A stretch of 64,000 nt of DNA from Welwitschia mirabilis (GCA_051453625.1 JBOZIK010000001.1:92333692-92397691), one strand, 5' to 3'. Shown: positions 48,121 to 59,773, counted from the stretch's first letter. Numbers and translations: made by a program. Notes: generated by a model from the sequence alone, not told the origin.

Positions 48121-48700
48121 ATGTTCATGTAAAATATTTCCAACTAATTTAATAATATCATTCTCAGTTGTAAAGAAAATCAAAGGAAGATTAAATAGTA
48201 TAACATAGCATGAAATATATTTATGATCTAGGTCATTAACATTAAAGTTAAATTTCCATGTTTGAATGACTAATATCACAGTTTCTTAGAAAAGTTCTAA
48301 GAGATGATTCTCTATCCACTATAAAGAAATTCATCCATAATAATGATAGATGTAAAATATGGAGCGTGAGTAACCTTATATCTTTTAATTAAATAATTTC
48401 CTAAGCATGCATTAAAGACTACTATAGTGAGGTAAAGCACCAATAATTTAAAGAAATTTGAAATGTATTGTGTAATATTTAGACAGATTCAAATATATCA
48501 AGAGGAAGAAAAAAATTCATAGAGAAATTACCTATTGCTCTACTTTCATAATAAGGCAATGAAGCTCTTTTAAGGCAAGTTACCCATTGAAAACCTTGAA
48601 AAGGGATGAAATTTAAAAAGGCTCTCTAAAAGCTAATAGGTCTATAGATTAGAAAATAAAAGGGAATGAAAATTAAATGTGATATGTAGAATGAAGGGGT
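48121..48700 (-). pseudogene. LINE-3 right part: DUF4283-like ORF1 fragment
   Basis: On the minus strand 48,330-48,121 reads LLELF, stop, ETVILVIQTWKFNFNV, NDLDHKYISCYVILFNLPLI, FFTTENDIIKLVGNILHE. This follows the DUF4283 plan: W-x4-F, then a C-Y-V-x-L-x-x-LP block, then I-x-x-[IV]-G. Such domains form the N-terminus of plant LINE ORF1. The frame runs into the copia array at 48,120. On the far side (32,503 leftwards) it stays open for about 19 further codons if one 5-bp target copy is removed. Further upstream frames (to 48,700) are less clear. Confidence 0.55.
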
Positions 48701-48979
48701 ATAGTGGAAGTGCATAAGAACCCTACTATAGCCACCTCATATAATAATAGGATATGATAATATATGACATTAAACAATCACGATCAAAATATATACATAT
48801 TGATTAAAGGAGATGTTAAAAGTCTAGTCATATTTAGCATATAAAAAACAACTATATAGTTATATACGCATGTATCTACAACCATATAAATTATTTATAA
48901 TCTCTACAATATAAGAAACCATACATAAATTGTTAATGATATTGAATATTCTTTAATAGTCTTATAGATAGGAAACAAA

Positions 48980-49150
48980 CCATTAAAGAAGAATAAAAAG
49001 GTTCTTTGAACACAAGGCCCTGAGTTCAAACCCTTATGTTGTCAAAAGCACATAGTTTGCATGGCCCCAAGTGCCAATGGACGTTTGTGTGACACAGACC
49101 TACTTACCTACCTTACCCTCTTTTTTAAAAAAAATAAAAAATAAAAAATA
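48980..49150 (+). mobile_element. SINE-like remnant
   Basis: GAGTTCAAACC (49,022-49,032) is a good pol III B-box. The segment continues through GCATGGCCCCAAGTGCC and ends in an A-rich AAAAATAAAAAATA tail at about 49,120-49,150. No clear A-box was found about 45 bases upstream, so the head is decayed or missing. Confidence 0.45.
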
Positions 49151-51020
49151 GATAGTAAACTAAAAAATCAGAAATAAGAAAAAATACTAAAGAAGAGGAC
49201 TAATTGAATTCCTTGATTAGTGAAAGACTAAATATCTATTCATTTAATGTGGAAACAAAATCTTAGTCTATAGATGATCTACAAATGAGAATCAAATGAA
49301 TAATACAAATTACAAAGAATCCATACCATTATAATTTAATTTTTTTAATTTTGGCTCCTCCAGATTTAGTAAATTGATTATTTTTAGGCTATAAATACCA
49401 TGTTTAGCACTTTTTTTCATTAGTCAGGATTTTCTAATAATTATTATTACAATTTTATTATGAAGAATGGATTCTTGGTGTGTACTATTTAGACTATGAT
49501 AATCTATTTGACTTGTAACCAAAGCTATAAATGTCAACTTTATTGGCACTACCTTAAATCAATGAGCCATTAGAATTCTAGAATATGATTGGTATCAAAA
49601 AAATAGAGTGAATATTAACTATAAAATGATAAATTCAAATATGCAAAGATCAATGAAAGTGAATGAAATGATAAGTAAATTCAAATCAACAAATATCAAT
49701 GAAAGCAAATGAAATGATTGAAAATGAGGAAAGTTATAATAAGAATCAACTTGAATAATCTTAATGGTTAAGGAATCTTGCTCTAGTTAGATTCAATAAA
49801 CCTTAATATATTAAGTATATTAAATTGAATGTAAAACCCTAATGCCAAGTCTATAAAAGCATAATCTACCTTAAGGGTTGGACATTATCTCATCATTCTA
49901 TTATTTCATTCATAACTTAGTCACTGTTTTATCATAAAATCTTACTTTGGATGTATATCCTTTAGTTACTTCCCCATATTTTGCCATTAATTCCATTATG
50001 GTTTACATTAGTATGATGTAGGATTATCTCATCATGTAGTTTTAAGTATATTTTCTTTCTTCATAAGCATGTAAAAATGATTATTTTATGAGGTAACTTT
50101 CTTACCAAGCTTAATAACATATTTTGTATTAGAGTGTTATTTATTACATTATTTGTAATATTGATCAATAAAGTTTAATATACAAGTAAGTATATTTTCT
50201 TTTTAATTATTAATGCATTTATGAGTACTTGCATTATAAAATCTATTTTAAATATTCTCTTGTTATTATTATTTTTTTTAAATACTTGAGTTTGATTGTT
50301 TTAATATTTTATTAAGGTTTTATTAGGTAGATGATTAATGGAATAAACTTTAACACCTTTGATACTTATTGTTTCTTAAATTGTTTTATAACATGATTCA
50401 TCTCTAAATAACAGTGATAGTACTTTGATGTCATAAGTTATTTTATTTACATTAATAACATTCAATAACTATAATAAATGATCTATCACCTAATTATAAA
50501 AATATTATTGCTTAATGACCTATCATTTTAGGTTAAGAAAATGATGTTGATTCTTCTAGTTTTCTTTTATTTTGGTTTATTTGGTTATTTATCTTATGAG
50601 TAATCATTTATAATGCTTAAGAGGAAATATCCTTATTAAGTATTTTTCCATTTCCTTTTTAAAATAATTATATTTTTCTCCACCTTTTCTCTTGTCTCTA
50701 TTTCTATCTCTATCTTTAATTATTTAATTAGGCTTAGATGAATTCTTGCAAGTTTTAATATTTATTTGTGATCCTTATGGAAGAATGAAAATTAGCATTG
50801 TCTATACTATAACTAATAAATTTAGTTTCTATTTTAAGACTATCATCCTTTACCTTAATAGACAGACATATTTCCTTGAATATCATTTTCCAAGTCATAG
50901 TTAGTTTTTAGTGCCATTATTAGGGATTGCAGTTGTTGTAGTTGACTTATTTAAAAAAATATTTTATTTTTTGGATTTTTTTAAGATCTACCATTAAGAC
51001 AAGTGAGCACTTAAAAGAAA
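49151..51020. other. AT-rich stretch, nothing recognised
   Basis: No supported gene, repeat pair or transposon motif was found on either strand. Short imperfect repeats occur near 49,620-49,720 (AATTCAAAT-A-GCAA/CAAC-AT, AATGAAAG-GAATGAAATGAT). Confidence 0.45.
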
Positions 51021-51029
51021 TGAATGCAT

Positions 51030-51930
51030 TAGATGCTTTAAATTTTAGATGAGTTTTGTAGTTCATCAAGCTTAAAGATTAATATGGACAAAACTCAGAT
51101 TATGTATTATGGCAATTGAAAAAAACTATAAACTAGAGCTTGAAAATAAACATATGGAATGGTTTCCTCACAAAAATACTCGAAATTTTAATGCTTAACA
51201 ACTATAAATTGAATAAGTAAATACTTGAAATAATCTCAAGTGCTATAATAGTTCTTTATTTTCTAAAAAATAAGTGTAAAAAATTTGGGCATATAAATTT
51301 TATAGAATATTTCTACCTTTGCAATTCTTTATGGTCATTCATTATGAAGATTAAGATTATGAACAGAATTGTGGAAAGAAATTAAAAGAGTTCACAAAAA
51401 TTTTCTTTTAATAAAGTTTCAAGTTAAACTCCAATCTTCATATTATATTTTACTACTCAAAGATAGGATGTTATCTTTAAATGTTGTAGTAATATGCTAG
51501 TTTTTTATCCATATTTAAAAGATAAAAATTTTAAAGCCACAAATTTTTCAAGGGCTATGCTAGAGAGTACCATAAATCATGATTAATTTTATAAAGGAAA
51601 GAAGAACTACATAAAAGAGTTATTAATATTAAAAATTTAGCATGCGTTATTAATCATATTTGGAATATAATTTTTCAAAAAGCCTTAGAAAATATTTGTT
51701 CTATCCTTGAAGGGAAATAAAGATTTTATTTTTAAGACAATCAGAGGTGATGAAAAATTACACTATTTAGATGCTATAATTTCCATGGAAATCAAAGGTT
51801 TAATTAGTAAAGCAAGGATAAGCTTTCATCATCTTTGAATTGAAATAGGTAGATAAGATGATACATTTTGAAATAACAAACTTATTTGTTCTATTTAACA
51901 AATGCCATTAGACATAAAATCTACCTCCAT
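51030..51930 (+). pseudogene. LINE-5: reverse transcriptase C-terminal fragment
   Basis: The plus-strand frame gives ILDEFCSSSSLKINMDKTQI and then MYYGN, matching the L-x2-F-x3-[ST]GLKIN-x2-K[ST] segment that follows the YxDD box in plant LINE RTs. Downstream frames are broken but contain short in-frame pieces to about 51,930. The YxDD box itself was not found upstream. Confidence 0.42.
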
Positions 51931-52281
51931 GTATTTTAAGTTTGTTTTTTGAAATTTTTATTTAAGTCTAATTTGTAAATGTTTTGTTAACATGCAAAAT
52001 TTTACATTTATATCAAGTGTTTCAAATTAACTTCTTATAAATGAAGACATAAATTTAATTATTTTAATCATTAAATATGTCTTATATTATTTTTTAAAAT
52101 AAAACTTAGTTTTATAATTTTCTCCATAATAATTGTATGTCTTTAGCTATGTTTTTAAACATGTGGCTGAAGAGGAACACAATTCTACATAAAATAATCG
52201 TGGCAATGGAGACATGAGTTGATGACACATAGTGATAGCATTGAAAGACATATGGAAGAGGCATGTAGAGGTGGCACTGGA

Positions 52282-52291
52282 NNNNNNNNNN
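52282..52291. other. Assembly gap, 10 Ns
   Basis: It interrupts the E6 LTR. Confidence 0.95.
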
Positions 52292-52313
52292 CACTAAGTG
52301 ATAAATAATGAAG

Positions 52314-52440
52314 CTTCTTCATAATGCTATAGGATAAACTTTTATCTACCTAATGCTATAAGACAACCTTCACTAAATGCTATAAGAGATAATCTTATCT
52401 ACCAAATGTTAAATGACAAAGATTCTACCTAATACTACAA
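52314..52440 (+). repeat. Imperfect tandem repeat in E6 LTR
   Basis: AATGCTATA or a close variant followed by RGANAA and a TTATCTACC tail occurs four to five times with irregular spacing. E2 LTRs do not show this array, so it arose in this copy or sublineage. Confidence 0.6.
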
Positions 52441-53165
52441 GCCCAAATGTCTCAGCCACCTTAACCGTATCCTTGTCTATCAAAGGGCCTTAAGCCCTCA
52501 TTTGTAAGTATCCTTTATTTTAGCAAAATAGTAGAATCCTTAGACATCAAGTTGATATGGTCTTCTATGTACTTTCTTTAGGATTTACCTTGTTTAAAAG
52601 ATAGGTTGAGGATTCTTTACTACTTCCTTATTCCACTAATGTAATGTGTGTTTTTTATTTAAGTAGCATTTTCTTTTAATTTCAAGTTGTGCATAATTTT
52701 ATACATATAATGCTTGATTAGTAATTAGATCATCAAGTTACATTGTCAATCGAGTGAATTTCATAGTTAGTTGGTTTAAGTTACTTTTATTTGATGGATT
52801 TTAAGTACTTTAAGTCCTTATTTGACATACTTATGCAAGGGTTGTGAAGGACCAAGTGATTTTTGAATATGCTAATCTTCATATGGTGAATGAGATTTTG
52901 TTACCATAATCTAGGCCATCATGACTTAATATTCAAAGTATGTTTCAAGAATTCATGGGATATCTTTGGATTGAAGGAATGTTGAAGGATAAATCAAGTT
53001 GCACCTTGAAGCTTATTCACTTTCCTACCTCTCCAATAAACTTTCAATAACATTTTCTTAAACTTTGTCTTTCTTTTTACTTCTTTCTTTAATTGTAATT
53101 ACAAGAAAAGAAAATTTATGTAATTTTTGTTAATTTTACCACAATTATCCCTATAAAAGGATGAT

Positions 53166-54169
53166 AGTGGATATTCATGCATTTTATTTTGTTTCATTGT
53201 ACTATATATGAACAGATTTTATTGGTATTACTAGGGATAATGAAATGATAGATTCTTAAGAGGAGTGCAATTTTTACTTTCTTATAAGTTTTTAGTTTAA
53301 TTTTATTATTTTAAGTTTTCTAGTGATTAGTACTGGTCCTTTATAGTGAAACTCAAACTAGTCTATTTTCTTTTTCTTTTATATGTTTATTTCCATTCTT
53401 TTTTTTCAGTAGTTGGCACTAGTCCACTTCCAGTGCCACCCAAACTGATTTAGTTCAAAGATTTTTTTGAGTTTTTCTTCTATAACGAAAACTATATTTC
53501 ATATCAAAAATTTATATTTTAGGTTTAAAAATGTTTTGTAGGTTAAAATAAAGGGCAAAAAACTAAATATTTGACTCACTTCCTTTACGTGCTTTATTTT
53601 GTTTCTTACAATTTTAATTTGGTATTTTAATTTTTTGTCTAGTAATTTTGCTATTATAAAATACTAAAAATGAAAAAAACATTTAGGATTCCCTTTCCAT
53701 AGGTTTCAATTTAATTTTTTCAGTCATTTTTATTTTTGGTATAATTTTTCTGTACCCAATCATTGGGACTGTTTTGCTCAAACGTTATGAGCCTACGATA
53801 TTTTTCTTAAATATTTCAAAATCTTGCATGTTATAGATTCAAGATAAATCAGGTGGAGTAATTAAAAAGCCTTTCAACAACATGGATCCTAACATCAAAG
53901 GAAATGAAGAATGAAACTCTCATATGAAAACCAACCTAATGATGATAATCAAAGAGAACAGGCCTCTTCATCCTAGTAGTAGAATCAAAATACTCAATCT
54001 AGTTTTCAACACCCATTTAGTATACCAGGTTAAACCAAGAACTGATAAATCAACTAAATTTTTTCTATCTTAGTCAAGAAATAACTAAAAACCAAGATAA
54101 TGTAGCCAATAACTCCCTTAAGTAGATCCTTCACAACTACCTTCAACCTTAATGCTTAGGAATCCCTTC
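53166..54169 (+). other. E6 leader, non-coding
   Basis: It shares with E2 the ACTAGTCC / ACTGGTCC words (53,325-53,460). No primer site or open frame was established. Confidence 0.45.
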
Positions 54170-54551
54170 ATGCATAGCAAAAATACGTAGAGCTTAAAGG
54201 GTAAAATTTAAGACTTCCATCATCTAGCTATTATGTCAATTTCATGGCTTAGAATTAGAGGACCCATACTTACACCTCAAAGAACTTGAATGTGTGTTAT
54301 CGACTGTATCTCAATATCTAAACATTTATGACACGCTTAAACTCACTCCTTTTTTATTTCCCTAAACGAACATGCTAAATCATGGCTCTACACCCTGAAG
54401 CCTTTATCCATTAGATCCTAATCTAATTTAAATAAGACTTTTATATCTAAATTTTTCCCAAACTAGAAAATAAATGTTTTAAGAGATAAAATAATGAATT
54501 ATCAATAAAATGATCTTGAGATTTTTTCCACGCCTTAGAGAGATTAAAGGA
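54170..54551 (+). pseudogene. E6 gag remnant, gypsy type
   Basis: Plus-strand frames give LRLHHL-like text, then MSISWLRI in one frame and DPYLHLKELECVLSTVSQYL in another. They then give PFLFPLNEHAKSWLYTLKPL, SIRSQSNLNKTFISKFFPN-like text and VLRDKIMN. This is the canonical Retrotrans_gag series (F-x-L-x-[DE]-x-AK-x-WL-x-L-x-P-x-SI, then F-x-x-KFFP). Stops fall at Gln and Trp positions and at least one frame change occurs. A 100-base gap follows at 54,552-54,651. E2 has no counterpart, so E2 lost its gag. Confidence 0.7.
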
Positions 54552-54651
54552 NNNNNNNNNNNNNNNNNNNNNNNNNNNNNNNNNNNNNNNNNNNNNNNNN
54601 NNNNNNNNNNNNNNNNNNNNNNNNNNNNNNNNNNNNNNNNNNNNNNNNNNN
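54552..54651. other. Assembly gap, 100 Ns
   Basis: The default-length gap lies inside E6 gag. The flanks are not copies of each other. Confidence 0.95.
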
Positions 54652-54909
54652 CAAATCCCTTAATAAACCCTTTACAACATTTTTGCTATTGAATCCTCTC
54701 TAAAACATCATAGAATAATGGATCAGAGCCATGATTCTTTTAGAAGATTAAATAAAACACCCCAAATAGAATCTAATGTTGAAAATACTTTGTTTATTAG
54801 AATTGTAAGAATTTGTATAACTTATTTAACTATGTTCAACATTAATAAAATGTGAAAGAACCTAAAAAAACCTTAAGGAATTATCTTTAGCATCTAANNN
54901 NNNNNNNNN

Positions 54910-55053
54910 ACATAGATTAACCTCCTTACCATAACTTTGAAAAGTTCTATTTTCCACATAAGGAGTTTGATCCTACACCATCCACCATCTCTTATAATCC
55001 ACATTCTTCATGATTTGACTAAAATCCTTCATCTTTGTATACTCAACAACCAT
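54910..55053 (-). pseudogene. Antisense ORF inside E6, fragment
   Basis: On the minus strand it reads MVVEYTKMKDFSQIMKNVDY, then KRWWMV, stop, DQTPYVENRTFQSYGKEVNL, C, ending at a 12-base gap (54,898-54,909). It corresponds to the distal half of the antisense frame in E2 (13,767-14,142). The N-terminal halves are not alike. Confidence 0.4.
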
Positions 55054-55739
55054 CTTTAACTTTCATAAAGTATACACTTAAAAGTTTCATAAAATATCAA
55101 TAATAGTGTAATCAACAGAACTCTTTCACCTTGCAATGACTTAAGCAAAGTATCTAATAGAGACTATATTTGAAGCTTTCTTTTGCATCCACATAGTATT
55201 CAGCTAAAAATTTCAACTTAAATCAATAGTCATGTTAGAAAAACTTCATAAAAGGATGGTTCATGATCATACCTGGGATAAACCCCACTAAGGGTTGCTA
55301 CTCCTTTGAAAATCACAAAACAATGCTAAGTTAAAGGACCTACTTCCATCCTCCTTATCTAGTGAACCACTAATCAATGCTACCTTTCCTTCTTTTATTC
55401 CATCTTATTAAAAAAACACATTATAAGATCATAGAAATCATCACCAAATCTAGAATCTTGTAGCTTCCCTCTGTGCTCCAATCTTCATCCTGTTAGAGGT
55501 CAATAAGAACATTTTCTTTTAATAGGTTTTAGTTGCATATTCCATAATGATTTAATAATATTACTATTTGTTAGATTAATAAACATTTTTCATTCACATG
55601 AAAAACCCTATGTTTTTGTACATTAAAGGGACTCAGAAAAGAGACATAAAGGCTAATAGGGGAAGGGGCAAAAAGGTTAAAAAGAGTAGCATCTAAATAT
55701 ACTTTAAGTTTTTAATTGAGATTTTAAAAGGATGGATTA

Positions 55740-56175
55740 GAAAGGTAAAACCTTTTCAGTTTATGGGGAAAAAAAGCTTTAATCTTCTGTGATACTTATG
55801 CTAAGTAAACCAATCATCATTTAATGCCAAAATGGTTTGAATTAAAATCTAAGAGAAACTATTTTTTCCAAAAATTATACTAATAGACTTTTTGTTGGTA
55901 AAAGATTTGAAAATCATTGTCACCCCACTTTTCAACACTATTTTCTAACATATTAAAATTTCTACCAATAATCTAAGAAACATTTGATAGAGAAAGAAGA
56001 TATTTCCTAAATCTCTAATCTATTTCAAGCATTATTAAGAACACACATGTTACAAATTTTAAAAATGCCAATATTACCCTAGAAAATTGCCTAAATAACT
56101 CTATTATAATGGTTAGACTTAGAATTCAAAATGATGTTATTCCATGTCCTATATATTAAAATTTCTACTTCTCCT
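55740..56175 (-). pseudogene. LINE-4: endonuclease fragment
   Basis: On the minus strand, two frames together match the plant LINE endonuclease. One gives GNIGIFKICNMCVLNNAQNR-like text and EISSFSIKCFLDYW, like the G-x-x-I-x-N-[IV]-Y-A-P-N block. The other gives QIIGRNFNMLENSVEKWG, the GDFN-M-x-E-x2-DK block with GD changed to GRN. A frameshift lies between them. No RT part was recognised towards lower coordinates. Confidence 0.5.
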
Positions 56176-57720
56176 TATTATCCTCATAAGAGGTTGAGAG
56201 AATCATATAACTTTCTGGATTTTTTTTTTTAAATATTAAAAGCTAAAATCTGAATTTCTTCTTATAAGAAAAAATTAAAACTAATTAACACTCTTAAATG
56301 AAATCTCTAGTAATATTAGATTGGAGTTTGTTTAGAACACTTCAAATACTTCATAAAAGAACTAATATTGTTTAAAGGAAATGAGACTCTGCCTTGTGCC
56401 TTGAATTGTCGTTAAAAGTCACATTATATATCACTAATAACAATAAACTTAGCATTTAAGGAAGAAATACCAATTATTAGATGCTCTAGAGGAAAAGGAT
56501 TATTTAACCATTTCTTTTCCTTTAGAAGTAAAGGAAGGGCTCACACCATTAGATTAAAAAGAAATCAATGCCTTAATATAGGTCAAGGAAAAAGGACTAA
56601 GTACTTAAGAAACAATAACATTTTTTTTCCTGATATAATATTGTTTCTCCTCCTAATACTTTTGCTTATCTAGTATTGGATAATAATAAATCATATGATC
56701 TTCTCTTCTTATTCCATGTTGGATAATAAAAAATCATATAGTCTTCTTGATGAACAACGAAATCATCTTGTCATATTGCAATATGTAACTTTTGAATCAT
56801 AAGTTCAATTACTCATGTTAAGTTTTAATTCTTTCTTTTTATGCTACAAATTAATCTCTACAAAGTAACATGTGTGATGAGTTCCATTAGGTGGTGAAAG
56901 AGTTTTTGTTTTTACAATTGAACTAATACCAGAAATAATGTCCCACTTTACTATTTTAAAAATGAGTGGAATATTTTCTAGTTTGAGCTAGTAAAGAAGT
57001 TTAGTATACTCAAGTGAATCCACATTAAAATGTAGTGTCCATTTACAAACAATATAGAAATAATAGCAATGATTAAAAATGTCCAATATCTAAAGTAGCA
57101 ATCTCCATGGATGGATCCAAAAGCTCTGCCAATAGGAAGAATTTTAAAAGATAGTAAGCATGCAAAACTCTAATGCTTTATAGTTCAAAAATTACATTAA
57201 ATTTAGTTATAAAACTTTTTATTTAGGGAAGATAACCATTGATATGTAAAAGAATATAGCAAGGTAATATCCTTGGATAAAGATTTAAATAAATCATTAA
57301 GTAAAACATAATCAAAAGTTCTTTCATCATTCATGCTTGTAAATCCCTCAAAATAGTTTTTCTTCTCCATCACTTCCATCAAATCAAATTTGATTAGTCA
57401 TCATATTAACTTTGTGATTATATAAGCTTTAAGCATATTGCATGCATGTAAATTGATTACTCTCTAAAGTTAGATATAACATTTTGTTTATCATAAAGGT
57501 AACATCCTATCATATTAAAAAATAAAAACGAAAAGAAAATATAATATCAAAATAAAGATATAAATAAAAAATAGCATTTATTAATACCCTATGATATTAA
57601 TATTTTTGTTACCAATTAATTATTATACTTAATTGTAGAAATAAACTAGCCATATTAGTTGTATAACTTGCAAGATCCTTTTCTTATTATCTATTAAATC
57701 AAATGCATGTGGATACTACT
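56176..57720. other. AT-rich stretch, unassigned
   Basis: It may hold more of LINE-4 or E6 but no motif could be supported. A near-duplicate pair occurs at 56,675-56,700 and 56,717-56,740 (TTGGATAATAA, AAATCATAT, GTCTTCT). Confidence 0.4.
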
Positions 57721-57724
57721 GAGA

Positions 57725-57830
57725 TGGTAGTGTAACTAGTGGAACACTTATCCTCCACTTAGAAGGTTATGATTTTGAACCTTTGCATGATTTAATAAGC
57801 ATATTATGAGGTCTTAAGTGTAATTAAGTC
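57725..57830 (+). mobile_element. SINE-like module 1
   Basis: The A-box-like TGGTAGTGTAACTAGTGG (57,725-57,742) and B-box-like GATTTTGAACC (about 57,771-57,781) are spaced 46 bases apart, as in tRNA-derived SINEs. The body after the B-box is similar to module 3. Confidence 0.55.
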
Positions 57831-57893
57831 ATTCATTTAGCAATTGTGATGGCTATACTTCAACATGATTACTATGACATCCCCCTAAATGCA

Positions 57894-57990
57894 TGTAGCT
57901 TTAAGTGATAAGCCATGTTTCATTCTTAATAAGATGTGGGTTTAAGTCTTACGTTAAGTAAAATGTTGTGGGCTACCACATTAAAGTTTT
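57894..57990 (+). mobile_element. SINE-like module 2
   Basis: GTAGCTTTAAGTGATAAG (57,896-57,913) as A-box and GGGTTTAAGTC (57,938-57,948) as B-box are 42 bases apart. The body differs from modules 1 and 3, ending near GGGCTACCAC. Confidence 0.55.
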
Positions 57991-58194
57991 CTTTACTCAT
58001 TAACAAGAAGAGTTTGTACAACACTTATGAATCTCTTATTCTAACTTAATAAAGTGCGTTCATTCACCTTTTTTTGAATTTCTATCCTCCCTTAATCTTC
58101 ATAGATTTTCTAACACAAGTGAGGATCTCAAGTAGAGGGTGATTACTTCACAAATATAACCTCAAAAAGCAGATCATATTTTTTTAGATTACAA

Positions 58195-58325
58195 TTGGAA
58201 TGTTAGTCTAATTAGTGTAATGCTTATTCTTCATTTAAGAAGTCATGAGTTTAAACCTTTATATGCCTTATTTGATACATTGTGAGGCTTTGGATATAAC
58301 TAAATCATTTGTTTAATTCATCATG
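58195..58325 (+). mobile_element. SINE-like module 3
   Basis: TTAGTCTAATTAGTGTAATG (58,203-58,222) as A-box and GAGTTTAAACC (58,248-58,258) as B-box are 45 bases apart. The following CTTTATATGCCTTATTTGAT aligns with CTTTGCATGATTTAATAAGC of module 1, as does TGTGAGGCTT. Confidence 0.55.
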
Positions 58326-58820
58326 GTTGCATTATTTCTATGGGAGATAAGGTTATTAAAAGTTTTAATTTTGACATTCCACCTTTATATTTTATTAGAT
58401 CCCACTTGTGTTAGTCAACCTATTACCACTCAAGTATTAGTACTTAAGCTAAAAGTTGAGTACTTAAGTTGTAAAGGAAATTGAAATACATAAAACCAAA
58501 TTTATATATGTAATTCACACAAACTACCAACAATGAATAACATACATAAGTACACTCTAAATCCTGTCTCATTACTCTTGCTAAAGAAAAAACTGAAATG
58601 TACAACTTATTTGGAGTGGGAACATATGTGTGTCTTTACCACTTTAGCCAAATTCAATGAAAGTAAAATCTTAGTTCATTGCATAGGGCTTAGACATAAG
58701 TTTGCTAGTTATTCTCATGGTAATGACGTGAGAGAACAAAATTAGGAAATGTGAAAGAATGGGTCCAAGTCTTGAATGGGCTGATAGTAGAAAAATTTTA
58801 GCTGAGAATAAGCATTAACT
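58326..58820. other. Intergenic stretch with a 70-codon frame
   Basis: A plus-strand frame at 58,533-58,745 starts MNNIHKYTLNPVSLL and has no recognisable domain. I treat it as chance. No other feature was seen. Confidence 0.4.
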
Positions 58821-58824
58821 TTTG

Positions 58825-58908
58825 GTCAATGGTTAACGTTGACTAAAAGTCAAAAGTCAAAGTTAAGTAAAAATCAATGGTCAAGGTTGACCAAAAATCA
58901 AAAGTCAA
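58825..58908 (+). promoter_or_regulatory. Cluster of seven TTGAC cores (W-box-like)
   Basis: GTCAA or TTGAC occurs at 58,825, 58,839, 58,849, 58,856, 58,880, 58,887 and 58,904. They form two imperfect units with a GGTCAA...GTTGAC inverted core. TTGAC is the core of WRKY-factor W-boxes, but such GTCAA repeats are also common in plant transposon LTRs. The cluster lies about 0.8 kb upstream of the candidate promoter. Confidence 0.6.
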
Positions 58909-59599
58909 TGTTGAATTTAGGGGAAAAGTTGAATTAGTTTCTTATGAATACCAATGTTTAAGCAAATATATTCAAGTTAATGCTTGTATCCTCGTCCGAA
59001 AGGCGGAAAAAATTGATACATTTCCGCTAATATATATCTAAGCTAGTAGTATGAATTAACGAAAATGTCATGATATCTCTCAATTTCAACCATAACGAGT
59101 TTGTTATGCCTTTGTATTGAAACCATCCTATAACTACACAACAAACTAAGTTAAGTGGAGTTCTAGTAGATACTACATCATGTATCTGTTCTATAATCAT
59201 GCAAAAATATAAGAATGACACTTAGCATAGACAGTTTCTCTTATGTTTATAAGTTGTGGGCTTTAATGTCTTGGGTTCTATGGTGTACAAGTTAACTTGT
59301 GTTTTTACTTATATGCTTAAGGCACACCCTGTAAGGACAATAACACCATGAGCAAAACGTAACATTCAATGAATAGCTATTAGCTACATAAAAGACACCA
59401 TGGATTTCTATTTTGTAAAACAAATTAATAATCTTGACAAATGTGATGCAATTTGACATAAAGTAATTTCAAAGGAAAAATAGTAATCCATTCTAAAGGA
59501 TCACAAAGACGTTTTGCTTTAAAGGAAGCTAAGTTATTCTGCAAAAAACGCTCTAAGTAAATATTTTTGAAAATTAAGATAAAGATTTTCAACAAAGTT

Positions 59600-59680
59600 A
59601 AAAAAAGAGGGGAAAAAATCCCGCACTTAAAACCCTACCGTATATTGAAATTTGAAAAAGCCTAAACCCAGCGCGGGGAT
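59600..59680 (+). promoter_or_regulatory. Candidate host promoter with telo-box
   Basis: AAACCCTA at 59,630-59,637 is the telo-box found in promoters of plant growth and translation genes. A TATATTG follows at 59,641, and a second CCTAAACCC at 59,661. Base composition and CpG content rise sharply from here to about 59,900, unlike the decayed repeats around it. Confidence 0.5.
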
Positions 59681-59773
59681 CTTTGTACGTTAACGGACGA
59701 CGGAAGAATATCTTTTCTTCTGATTTGAGCTTGGCTTTGCTTAGAAGCGGCGTGAGGAGAGGAGACAAAGCAG
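59680..59773 (+). other. Candidate noncoding first exon of a host gene
   Basis: A pyrimidine- and purine-tract leader with CpG-rich blocks (GCGCGGGGATC, GGACGACGG, GAAGCGGCG) ends at a strong 5' splice site, CAG|GTGAGCC (59,771-59,780). No ATG occurs between the telo-box and this site, so the exon would be entirely 5' UTR, which is common for plant housekeeping genes with a leader intron. The gene product is unknown; later exons would lie beyond LINE-2 or outside the window. Confidence 0.42.

Larger units (their letters stand above)
51985..55053 (+). mobile_element. E6: second family III LTR element, 3' end not found
   Basis: The LTR at 51,985-53,165 begins TGTTAACATGCAAAATTTTA, similar to TGTTTATATGCAAAAATT in E2. 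It shares the TTTGTAAGTATCCTTT (E2: ATTGTAAACATCTTTT) block and the CACAATTATCCCTAT end. The interior has a similar leader, a gag remnant at 54,170-54,551 and an antisense frame at 55,053-54,910. A minus-strand LINE fragment follows at 55,740. The right limit given is only the last supported part, as no 3' LTR was seen. Confidence 0.6.

Noticed and set aside
49022-49032. Genuine tRNA gene at the B-box
   Set aside because: No A-box at the right distance and no cloverleaf; an A-rich tail points to a SINE remnant.
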